A DNA stretch of 64,000 nucleotides from DASQWP01 sp050697555 (lineage in GTDB: Bacteria > Actinomycetota > Thermoleophilia > Gaiellales > Gaiellaceae). Positions 16,562 to 23,205 of the stretch are shown here, piece after piece. How positions within the stretch are numbered: the stretch's first letter is position 1; the number at the start of each line of letters is the position of its first letter. A program made the translations under genes and the position numbers. The stretch is taken from NCBI GenBank assembly GCA_050697555.1, contig JBOHAD010000001.1:1-64000 (forward strand), read 5' to 3'. The notes beneath the pieces were generated by a model, which was not told the DNA's origin, searched no databases, and saw nothing but the letters and a program-made list of their open reading frames with translations.

Positions 16562-16843
16562 ATGCTGCGACGAGACGCCCCCATAGCGAGGAATCCGAGC
16601 GTCGTCTATCGCGACCTCGCGGAAGGCGGCGTCCTCCTACACCTCGACTCAGGCCAGTACCACGGGGTCAACGGAACGGGCCTCGTCGTCTGGAACCTCC
16701 TCGACCGCGCCAAGACGCTCGACGAGCTCGTCGCCGCCGTCGGCACCGAGGTGGCACACGCGCCGGCGCAGCTCGAGGAGGACGTCTGTGCGTTCGTCGA
16801 GGCGCTCCAGATGCGCGACCTCGTCGTCGTCGAACCCTCCTGA
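16562..16843 (+). CDS. PqqD-like RiPP recognition protein (lasso B1), set 1
   Basis: 93 residues from ATG 16562. PqqD-fold proteins bind the leader of the precursor peptide and deliver it to the protease and cyclase. Family features are visible: an N-terminal strand region (RNPSVVYRDLAEGGVLLHLDSGQYHGVNGTG), then VVWNLLDRAKTLDELVAAV and a C-terminal helix pair ending LQMRDLVVVEPS. It follows the exporter genes by 10 bp and precedes the kinase-like gene, as in many actinobacterial lasso-peptide loci. Confidence 0.88.
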   Translation: MLRRDAPIARNPSVVYRDLAEGGVLLHLDSGQYHGVNGTGLVVWNLLDRAKTLDELVAAVGTEVAHAPAQLEEDVCAFVEALQMRDLVVVEPS

Positions 16844-16929
16844 TGCCTCTTGGGCTCGATCGCCATGGTCGCGTCCTCTTCGCCGCCTGCGCGTGACGTC
16901 GCGCACCCATCGGCTGCTTCGTCGAGGGC

Positions 16930-17841
16930 ATGCGGAGGACGGGCGTGAGCGGCGCGTGCTTCGGCTTCCGGCCGGTCTCCGAGCTCCCGTTCGAGTACCT
17001 ACGAGACGGCGACGGCGAACCGCTCGAGATTCGCGAGCACGCTTCCGACGAAGCCGACGAAGGAGGAGCGCTCGTCACCGAGTGGACGCCCGTTCCCGGG
17101 CGCCGCTCGTGGTCGCGCCTCTACGAGGACAGCGGCAGGTTCCGTCTGTGGGTCGAGGGCGGCGGAACCTTCCACATCGACCCGCGTGCCCCGAGCGTCG
17201 CGCTTCCGATCGGCTTCGGGTCGATCGTTCGGCGGGAGGAACGCCTCTGGGGCGTACCTGCCCTCCTCTGCTTCCTCGCGCGCGGCGACCTCCCGCTCCA
17301 CGCGGCTTCTGTCGAGGTCGACGGCGAGGCGATACTGCTCGCCGCACCGGGCTACGCGGGCAAGACGACGCTGGCCGCCGGCTTCGACGCGGCCGGACAC
17401 CGCGTCCTTTCCGAAGACGTCTCGTGCATCCGCCTCTCGTCGCCCCCGACGGTCGTCCCGGGCCCGGCGATGCTTCGCGTGCGCCGGGATCTCGCCGGAC
17501 GCCTGAAGCTTCCCGGCGCTCAGGAGCTCGCGGCCGGAGACGACCGCGTGCACTTGTCCCTCGACCGGAGCCGGCGCGGGGACTGCACGCCGCTGCCGAT
17601 CCGCGCTCTCGTCTTCCTCCGGCGAGGCGACGGGGACGTCGCGTTCGAACGCGTCCCGACCGCGGACGCGCTCCGCGATCTCTGGGCCCTCAGCTTCAGG
17701 CTCCCAACAATCGAGGACCGAGAGCGCTGTTTTCAGAGCATCACGGCGCTCGCGGACACGATCCGCATCTGGAACCTGAGCCGGCGGCTCCGGCTCGAGG
17801 GACTCCGGCAGGTCATCGAGAGGATCGCCGTCGATGCTTAG
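16930..17841 (+). CDS. HPr kinase-like protein, RiPP set 1
   Basis: 303 residues. The C-terminal half carries an HprK-type P-loop, AAPGYAGKTT, after LPLHAASVEVDG and before LSEDVSCI. The N-terminal 120 residues are variable. True HPr kinase/phosphorylase belongs to the sugar phosphotransferase system, for which no gene is visible. Relatives in lasso-peptide clusters (the paeninodin-type kinases) phosphorylate a C-terminal Ser of the precursor. Position between the PqqD and B2 genes supports a tailoring kinase. The set 1 precursor ends in Leu-Ser-Pro, so the acceptor, if any, is not the very last residue. Its end overlaps the B2 gene by 8 nt. Confidence 0.8.
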   Translation: MRRTGVSGACFGFRPVSELPFEYLRDGDGEPLEIREHASDEADEGGALVTEWTPVPGRRSWSRLYEDSGRFRLWVEGGGTFHIDPRAPSVALPIGFGSIVRREERLWGVPALLCFLARGDLPLHAASVEVDGEAILLAAPGYAGKTTLAAGFDAAGHRVLSEDVSCIRLSSPPTVVPGPAMLRVRRDLAGRLKLPGAQELAAGDDRVHLSLDRSRRGDCTPLPIRALVFLRRGDGDVAFERVPTADALRDLWALSFRLPTIEDRERCFQSITALADTIRIWNLSRRLRLEGLRQVIERIAVDA

Positions 17842-18244
17842 TCGCAGCCGGCTGTCGACAGCGGAGAAGCTTCGTCTCGCGGGACGGATCTGGCTGTACT
17901 TCCTGCAGGTGAGTATCCAGGTGCGCCGCGAGCCGCTCCCCGCCTATGTCTCCCGACTCGCAGAGGGCAACGGTGCTGCACCGCGGCCACCACATCCCGT
18001 GCGCACGCTCGCGCGGGCCGTCGACCGGAGCCTGCGCCTGGGACGCCACCGCCCACGCTGTCTGATCAACGCCCTCGTTCTCTTTCGGCTTCTCCGAGAG
18101 CAGGGCGACTCGGCCGTCCTCGTGATCGGCCTCCCCGAGGTCCCGACCGATGAACGCGCCCATGCCTGGGTCGAGCTCGACGGACGCGACGTCGGGCCGC
18201 CGCCGGGCAGCAGCGGCCACCGCGAGATGGCACGCCTGCCCTAG
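17834..18244 (+). CDS. Lasso peptide B2 transglutaminase-like leader protease, set 1
   Basis: 136 residues. B2 proteins cut the leader from the precursor after delivery by the PqqD-like protein. The Cys-His-Asp triad fits Cys76 (RPRCLINALVLFRLL), His110 (AHAWVEL) and an Asp in LDGRDVG. Length and the phrase VIGLP...AHAWVELDGRDV are typical of the stand-alone B2 family. The start lies inside the end of the kinase gene, so the two are coupled. It converges with the cyclase gene, with a 5-bp gap. Confidence 0.9.
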   Translation: MLSRSRLSTAEKLRLAGRIWLYFLQVSIQVRREPLPAYVSRLAEGNGAAPRPPHPVRTLARAVDRSLRLGRHRPRCLINALVLFRLLREQGDSAVLVIGLPEVPTDERAHAWVELDGRDVGPPPGSSGHREMARLP

Positions 18245-18249
18245 CTTCG

Positions 18250-20034
18250 TTAGTTCCAGAGATCCAGAAAGGCGTGGACGGCCGCGAGATCCCTCGCCCA
18301 CAGGTACTGGGCTAGAGACATGTCCTCCTTCTCGAGCTCCCGCGCCAGCAGCGCGTAGTCGACGCCGTCGACGCGGTACTCCGGCGCGAGCAGCCAGCGT
18401 CTCAACGCCTCGTAGTCGAGGCACATGCTCCGAAAGTACTCGTTCGTGTTCGTCTTGTCGCGCCGGTCGAGGATCTCGTCGGGAACGTCCTCACGAAGGG
18501 CTGTGCGGGCGAGTCCCTTCATTCGATAGTCCGGGAACTTCGCCTCTGCACGGAGGCTAAGGAAGAACTCCCAGAGGTCGACGTCTGCCCATGGCCGACG
18601 CGGCCGGATCCCGTTGACGGCGTGCGAGTAGATGTCCGCCTCTCCCGTCGTGCTGCCCCCGAAGAACGGGAGCTGAAAGCTCAGCCAGCGCTTGCGGGCG
18701 GGCAGCGCGGCGCCTGCGTCTCTCTCGGCGATCCGTCGCCCATCGATCCAGGAGGGCACCGGAAGCTGGGGCCGTCCGGACAGCTGCTGGCGCTGGACGA
18801 CTCGCGGCGTGAACGCCGCGAGGACTTGACTCGCAAGACGGCGGCGGCCCGTCCCGGCGTTCCGCTGCGACGCCAGTTGCGCCGCCGCAGCCCGGAACCG
18901 AGCCCGCCAGATGAGGTGCGGAACGACCAACCAATGTCCCGCCGCCGTCACGTGCTCGGCAAAGTGACCCGTCAGGAGGGTTCGAAACCCGAGCGAGCGC
19001 GCCTCGCGACACCGCTGGGCGGTGCCCTCGGGAGCCACCGTCGACCATGGGCCGTCGAACAGCTTCACCCAGTACTGCAGCCGGTCGAGCCGCTGGCGAC
19101 CCGGCTCATACGTATGCAGCGGGACCCCGAGCCGGGCGGCAACAAGCTCGATGTAATGCGTCTCGTCGGACGAGGGATGCGAGGGGTAGACCTCCGCGAG
19201 CGCAGGCATCGGCCTCCCGAAGAGCTGCGCGTGCTCTCGAGTGCCGAACGCCGCGATGGGGGGTGAGTCGATCCCGCCACTCAAAGCGACGACGCCGCTC
19301 CCCGTCAAGGTCCGCCGCACCGCCTGCGTGAAGAGCTCGCGAAAGCGCTCAACGACCTCGTCGGAGGAGAGGCTGGCCGTCTCGACCAGCCCCGTGGGGT
19401 CCCAGTAGCGGCGGGTCGTGAGCGAGTCGCCGTCCGCGTTGAGCAGCGTACCTGCGAGAAGCCTCCGGACTCCCCGAAGCGGGCACGCGGTTGCGTCTTG
19501 GACGTCGCCGTAGAACATCGCCTGGATGAGCTCCATGTCCGGCTCGCGAGGGACGCCGGCACCGGCGAGCACCTGCTTGGCTTCGGTCGCGAGGTACACG
19601 CCCGTCGCGTCTTCGCGGTAGAAGAGTGACTCGAAGCCGATCTGGTCGCGGAAGGCCAAGAGGCGCTGGCCGTCGCTGATGAGGCACGAGAAGTTGCCCC
19701 GAAGGAGCGGAGGAAGAGACTCACCGAGCGCCTCGAACGCGGCGAGAACGAGCTCGGACGGACTCGCGGCGCGGACGGCGCCATTTGATCCAGAGAGCCG
19801 GTGTGCGATGTCGTCGGGGTTGTCGAGCGCTCCGGTAAACGCGACCACGAGCCCATTCCGCGCGGCGAGTGTCGCCTCACGGTGATCGGGGTCGTTGGTA
19901 ATCCCGACGCTGCAGCGGCCTACCGTGGCGACCTCGCGCTGCTCACCCCGGTGCGGCGCCGCGTCCAGCATGCGCTCGACGACCGCGGCGGCGGCGACGG
20001 GATCCCGGAGGCGGGCGCCGGCTACCGCTGCCAC
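18250..20034 (-). CDS. Asparagine synthase-like lasso cyclase, set 1
   Basis: 594 residues from a GTG at 20034. The C-terminal half has the ATP-pyrophosphatase loop VVALSGGIDSPP, as in enzymes that adenylate an Asp or Glu side chain and close a ring onto the peptide N-terminus. The N-terminal glutaminase-like domain is present, but the catalytic Cys expected at residue 2 is Ala (M-A-A-V-A-G), so no ammonia is made from glutamine; this is known for lasso C proteins and argues against true AsnB. It lies downstream of the set 1 precursor on the same strand, with a strong hairpin between them. Confidence 0.9.
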   Translation of the reverse strand: MAAVAGARLRDPVAAAAVVERMLDAAPHRGEQREVATVGRCSVGITNDPDHREATLAARNGLVVAFTGALDNPDDIAHRLSGSNGAVRAASPSELVLAAFEALGESLPPLLRGNFSCLISDGQRLLAFRDQIGFESLFYREDATGVYLATEAKQVLAGAGVPREPDMELIQAMFYGDVQDATACPLRGVRRLLAGTLLNADGDSLTTRRYWDPTGLVETASLSSDEVVERFRELFTQAVRRTLTGSGVVALSGGIDSPPIAAFGTREHAQLFGRPMPALAEVYPSHPSSDETHYIELVAARLGVPLHTYEPGRQRLDRLQYWVKLFDGPWSTVAPEGTAQRCREARSLGFRTLLTGHFAEHVTAAGHWLVVPHLIWRARFRAAAAQLASQRNAGTGRRRLASQVLAAFTPRVVQRQQLSGRPQLPVPSWIDGRRIAERDAGAALPARKRWLSFQLPFFGGSTTGEADIYSHAVNGIRPRRPWADVDLWEFFLSLRAEAKFPDYRMKGLARTALREDVPDEILDRRDKTNTNEYFRSMCLDYEALRRWLLAPEYRVDGVDYALLARELEKEDMSLAQYLWARDLAAVHAFLDLWN

Positions 20035-20099
20035 GTCAGCATGAAGACGCGCCCGCTTCTAGAACGGTGCGCAGGTGGAACGATCGTCGCCCGTCACGT

Positions 20100-20124
20100 A
20101 ACAGGCCGGCGAAGCCGGCCTGTT
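20100..20124 (-). terminator. Strong hairpin between set 1 precursor and cyclase genes
   Basis: Perfect 11-bp inverted repeat AACAGGCCGGC-GAA-GCCGGCCTGTT in the 122-bp gap after the precursor stop. No T-run follows. By position it would act as a partial terminator or RNA-stabilising stem, allowing much more precursor than cyclase to be made from one transcript. Confidence 0.7.
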
Positions 20125-20156
20125 CACGTGATGCGCGTAGGGCGCCAGCGGTGCTG

Positions 20157-20333
20157 CTACGGCGAGAGTCCATGCGACAGCTCGGCGTCCGACCCGTCGG
20201 GCGTCTCCGGGTTGAAGAAACCCTTGTGCCCAGCGCAGTCGGCGGGGGCGCACCCGGGAGGCACGGGCATGAACGTGTGCGCTGCAATCGAGCCGTAGTC
20301 GCGGACTTGCGGGACCTCATAAACGATAGCCAT
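20157..20333 (-). CDS. Lasso-type RiPP precursor peptide, set 1
   Basis: 58 residues from ATG 20333, which has a strong ribosome-binding site (GGAGGAG). A longer frame exists but lacks this signal. Leader MAIVYEVPQVRDYGSIAAHT matches the lasso recognition pattern YxxPxLxxxGxxxxxT (Tyr, Pro+3, Val+5, Gly+9, Thr+15). If Thr is the residue before last in the leader, the core is 37 residues starting MPVPPGCAPADCAGHKG and ending HGLSP. No Asp/Glu lies at core positions 7-9; the first is Asp11. A ring Gly1-Glu9 is possible only if cleavage is 13 residues later (GHKGFFNPE). Two cysteines five apart could form a disulfide. The product class is thus uncertain. Confidence 0.75.
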   Translation of the reverse strand: MAIVYEVPQVRDYGSIAAHTFMPVPPGCAPADCAGHKGFFNPETPDGSDAELSHGLSP

Positions 20334-20576
20334 ATATCTCCTCCGTTCCCAGACCCACACGGATCGCTGCCAAAGCGTACTCGTACTCCGCCAACCAGTC
20401 ACCTCCCCGAAGGCATAGTTTTGACTCTCGTTAGACGATTGAAATCAAGGCGCCGTGCCGCTTTGGGCCCGGCGAGCGGGCCCGCGTAACCGCAGGCGGC
20501 CGCCGTCCCCATCTGGACTTCGCCCACCCCTTGAACCTCGAGAGTCTCTCCGGCACGGTTCGGTACGTCGCTCGCC
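20334..20576. promoter_or_regulatory. Divergent region between the two RiPP sets
   Basis: 243 bp separating precursor 1 (minus) and B2 of set 2 (plus), so promoters for both should lie here. An AT-rich island at about 20411-20450 (TAGTTTTGACTCTCGTTAG, GATTGAAATCAAGG) contains TTGACT on plus and TTGATT on minus as possible -35 elements. A perfect 7-bp hairpin GGGCCCG-GCGAG-CGGGCCC lies at 20465-20483. No coding signal is seen. Confidence 0.45.
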
Positions 20577-20984
20577 ATGTCTAGCCTGCCACCCCTCTCC
20601 CTTCCCGCGAAGCTCCGGCTGACACTCCGCATCTGGACCCGTTACGCGGTCATCCGGCTCACCGTGCGCCGCAAGCCCCTCCCCGACCTCGTCGCCCATC
20701 TCTCCCGCGGAGCGCGACCGGCGGCGAGACGCCATCCCCCCGCACGCCTCAGCCGCGCCGTCGACCGCTCGCTGCGCGTCGGGGGCCGCCAGCCGACCTG
20801 CCTCGTCAACTCGCTCGTGCTCTTCCAGCTCCTCCGCGAGCAGGGCGCCGAGGCCGAGCTCGTCATCGGCCTCCCCCCTGAGGGCCGCACCAGGATCGCG
20901 CACGCCTGGGTGGAGATCGACGGGCGGGACGTCGGCCCGGCCCCCGGTCGCGGGACTCACGAGCCGCTGGCACGATTCGGCTGA
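20577..20984 (+). CDS. Lasso peptide B2 leader protease, set 2
   Basis: 135 residues, clearly paralogous to the B2 at 17834 (shared KLRL, IW, AVDRSLR, GRDVGP). The triad fits Cys75 (QPTCLVNSLVLFQLL), His109 (AHAWVEI) and Asp115 in IDGRDVG. It begins RiPP set 2 and its stop overlaps the nucleotidyltransferase start (TGATG), so the two are coupled. Presence of a second, diverged copy next to a second precursor argues that each set processes its own peptide. Confidence 0.9.
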   Translation: MSSLPPLSLPAKLRLTLRIWTRYAVIRLTVRRKPLPDLVAHLSRGARPAARRHPPARLSRAVDRSLRVGGRQPTCLVNSLVLFQLLREQGAEAELVIGLPPEGRTRIAHAWVEIDGRDVGPAPGRGTHEPLARFG

Positions 20985-22054
20985 TGGAGGGACGAGCTGC
21001 GCGCGCGTCCGGCCCGGCGGACGGCCGGATATGGGACGGAGTCGACCGGCTGCTGGACAGAGCACTGCACCTCGCCGACCTGCGCAGCCACCAGCTCCAG
21101 CTGCTCGCCGCCCGGCGCTGGCGGGCGCTCGGCCTGCCCGTGCCCGCGGAGCTCGTCGATGAGGAGCGGTTCGCCGCCGTCGTCGTGCTCACGGCGCCGA
21201 TCCTGCTCGAGCGGGCCCGCGGCGCGTACGACGGCACGATGCTCCTGATGAAGGGTCCGGAGGTGGCGGCCCGCTACCCCGACCCCGCGCTGCGCCCCTT
21301 CAAGGACCTCGACCTGCTCGTCGAGGACGCCGAGGCGGCCCAGCGGGCCCTCCTTGCCGCGGGCTTCGAGGCCGTCGGCGACCCCGCTCTCTACGAGGGC
21401 ATCCATCACGTGCGTCCGCTCGCTTTCCCCGGCCTCCCGCTCACGATCGAGCTCCACTCGAGTCCGAAGTGGATCGAGCGCCTGGCGCCTCCCGCCCCGG
21501 CCGAGCTCTTCGCGGTTGCGACGGACGGGCGGGCTGCTGTCGACGGGGTGCTCGCCCTGCCGGCCGCTCACCACGCGCTCGTCCTCGCGGCCCATTCCTG
21601 GGGCCACGAGCCGCTCCGGCGGCTACGCGACCTCGTCGACGTTGCCGCGTTGGCGCAGGGCCTCGACCGGGACGAGCTGCGCGGCCTCGCGGCCGCCTGG
21701 AAGATGGAGCGAGCCTGGACGACCACCATCGGCGCCGCCGACGCCCTCTTCCTCGGCGGCTCGCCGCCGTGGGCGGTACGCGTGTGGGCGCGCAACCTCG
21801 AGAAGATGCGCGAGCGTACCGTGCTCGAGAACCACCTCGAGCGCTGGCTCAGCGACTTCTGGGCGCTTCCCGCCCGCGACGCTGTCAGGGCGCTCGGGTC
21901 GACTTTCGCCGGCGAGATCCGCCCCGCGCCCGGCGAGAGCTGGGGCGCGAAGCTCGCACGGAGCGCGCGCGCCGTCCGGAATGCGTCCCTTCGCCGCTCG
22001 GAGCACGACCTCGAGTGGCAGCAGGAAGCCGAACGCCTCCGCGAGCGGAGCTAG
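20984..22054 (+). CDS. Nucleotidyltransferase family protein (NTP_transf_5-like), set 2
   Basis: 356 residues. MLLMKGPEVAARYPDPALRPFKDLDLLV contains the expected Lys and the Asp-x-Asp metal pair (KDLDLLV) of the uncharacterised nucleotidyltransferases often found with lasso-peptide genes. The central part IHHVRPLAFPGLPLTIELHSS and HALVLAAHSWGHEPLRRLRDLVDVAAL also fits this family. A role in nucleotidylating the peptide or a partner is inference; the substrate is unknown. It is coupled to B2 and converges with the set 2 precursor gene, 37 bp away. Confidence 0.8.
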   Translation: MEGRAARASGPADGRIWDGVDRLLDRALHLADLRSHQLQLLAARRWRALGLPVPAELVDEERFAAVVVLTAPILLERARGAYDGTMLLMKGPEVAARYPDPALRPFKDLDLLVEDAEAAQRALLAAGFEAVGDPALYEGIHHVRPLAFPGLPLTIELHSSPKWIERLAPPAPAELFAVATDGRAAVDGVLALPAAHHALVLAAHSWGHEPLRRLRDLVDVAALAQGLDRDELRGLAAAWKMERAWTTTIGAADALFLGGSPPWAVRVWARNLEKMRERTVLENHLERWLSDFWALPARDAVRALGSTFAGEIRPAPGESWGAKLARSARAVRNASLRRSEHDLEWQQEAERLRERS

Positions 22055-22071
22055 CGGAGGCGCAGCGGCGA

Positions 22072-22090
22072 CGCGACGAGGTCCGTCGCG
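22072..22090. terminator. Hairpin between convergent nucleotidyltransferase and precursor 2 genes
   Basis: Perfect 7-bp inverted repeat CGCGACG-AGGTC-CGTCGCG ending 1 bp from the precursor stop codon. It sits between two convergent genes and could end transcription from both sides; no T-tract is present. Confidence 0.5.
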
Positions 22091-22091
22091 C

Positions 22092-22277
22092 CTACGTCGT
22101 CGACGAGCAGACGATCGCCTGGCCCTGGAAGGTGAACCCGTCGGACGTGCCAAGAGTCTTGTCACACCCGAGCGTCAGCTCGTACAGGCTTCCAAGGACC
22201 ATGAGCGTCGGGCTCTCGTACTCGGCCGGAGTCGAGTGCTCCATGGTCGAGACCCCCTGGGTAGTCGGTCGGCTCAT
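22092..22277 (-). CDS. Lasso peptide precursor, set 2 (siamycin-like tail)
   Basis: 61 residues from ATG 22277 (AGAGGAG just upstream); ATG 22244 (AGGGGG upstream) would give 50. The leader YESPTLMVLGSLYELT fits YxxPxLxxxGxxxxxT exactly. After Thr-Leu comes GCDKTLGTSDGFTFQGQ, then AIVCSSTT. Counting Gly as residue 1 puts the acceptor at Asp10; counting the next residue as Cys1 puts it at Asp9, and the AIVC near the end then resembles class I lasso peptides such as siamycin (Cys1, Asp9, AIVC). The two cysteines could form a disulfide tying tail to ring. The Ser-Ser-Thr-Thr end offers hydroxyls for the adjacent HPr-kinase-like enzyme. Confidence 0.85.
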   Translation of the reverse strand: MSRPTTQGVSTMEHSTPAEYESPTLMVLGSLYELTLGCDKTLGTSDGFTFQGQAIVCSSTT

Positions 22278-22341
22278 GACTCCTCTGACGGTAGCCCGCA
22301 GCTGAAACTGCGGCAACTGGCCATGCGGATAGACTTGCGCC

Positions 22342-23205
22342 GTGCCGCGCGAGGTGCCCGGCCGAGGCCGAACGGAAGAGGACGGGCCGCGTGGCGCTTA
22401 CGGGTTCGCGCTCCGCGGCGTCGAGGGTGCAGAAGAGCTCCTCGTGGATGCCCCCGCCTCCTGGCCCCTCCTCGAGGTCGTCCGCACCACCGGCTCCGAG
22501 GCTCCTCCCCTCGACCGCCTCGGCGACGACCGGGCCGAGCTCCGGCTCCACGGAGGAGGCTGCATCCGGATCGCCCGGAGCCCGCTGCGGGCGACCTTCG
22601 CCACCCCGTCCCCGCTCGCCGACGCGGAGCTCGTGCATCCGCTGCTGGGAGCGGCTGCGGCCGTCGCCGCCCACTGGCTCGGACGCGAGGCGTTTCACGC
22701 CGGCGCGGTTCTCCTCGACCGAGGAGCCTGGGGCCTGGTCGGCGAGCGAGGGACGGGGAAGTCGTCGACGCTCGCCTGGCTCGGGCTCCACGGCGCCGAC
22801 GTGCTCAGCGATGACCTGCTGGTCCTTGAGGCAACGACCGTGTTCGCCGGCCCCCGGTCCGTCGACCTGCGCGCGGAGCCGGCGGCCCAGCTGGGGGCAG
22901 GTGAGCACCTCGGACGCCTCGGGAGCCGCGAGCGCTGGCGCGTCCGCCTGAGCGCCGTCCCGCCGGAGCTGCCGCTACGCGGGTGGGTGCTTCTCGGCTG
23001 GGGAGACCGCCTGGACATGCGTCGACTGCCCGGCGGAGTGCGTCTCACCGAGCTCGCGCGCCAGCGGGCCGTGAAGGTGCCTCCTCTGCACCCCCAGTCC
23101 CTGCTCGAGCTCGCGGCGTTACCGGCCTGGGAGCTCCGCCGCCCGCGCCGCTGGAGCTCTCTCGAGGAGGCGGCGGGCCTCCTGCTCGGGACGGTCGAAG
23201 CCTGA
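22342..23205 (+). CDS. HPr kinase-like protein, RiPP set 2
   Basis: 287 residues from a GTG, divergent from precursor 2 by 64 bp. P-loop GLVGERGTGKSS (about residues 132-143) follows FHAGAVLLDRGAW; the downstream DVLSDDLLVLE and AGPRSVDLRAEP match lasso-cluster HprK homologues better than the set 1 copy does. Likely role: phosphorylating the C-terminal Ser/Thr of the set 2 peptide; this rests on family knowledge (paeninodin-type kinases) and on the Ser/Thr-rich end of the neighbouring precursor. Its 3' end overlaps the convergent cyclase gene by 87 bp. Confidence 0.8.
   Translation: MPREVPGRGRTEEDGPRGAYGFALRGVEGAEELLVDAPASWPLLEVVRTTGSEAPPLDRLGDDRAELRLHGGGCIRIARSPLRATFATPSPLADAELVHPLLGAAAAVAAHWLGREAFHAGAVLLDRGAWGLVGERGTGKSSTLAWLGLHGADVLSDDLLVLEATTVFAGPRSVDLRAEPAAQLGAGEHLGRLGSRERWRVRLSAVPPELPLRGWVLLGWGDRLDMRRLPGGVRLTELARQRAVKVPPLHPQSLLELAALPAWELRRPRRWSSLEEAAGLLLGTVEA

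Noticed and set aside
16930..17841. True HPr kinase/phosphorylase of the sugar phosphotransferase system
   Set aside because: No HPr or PTS gene is nearby, the N-terminal domain does not match, and both copies sit inside RiPP gene sets.
20334..20402. N-terminal extension of precursor 1 to an 81-residue protein
   Set aside because: The extension (Trp/Arg-rich) is unlike lasso leaders, and the strong ribosome-binding site precedes the internal ATG at 20333.
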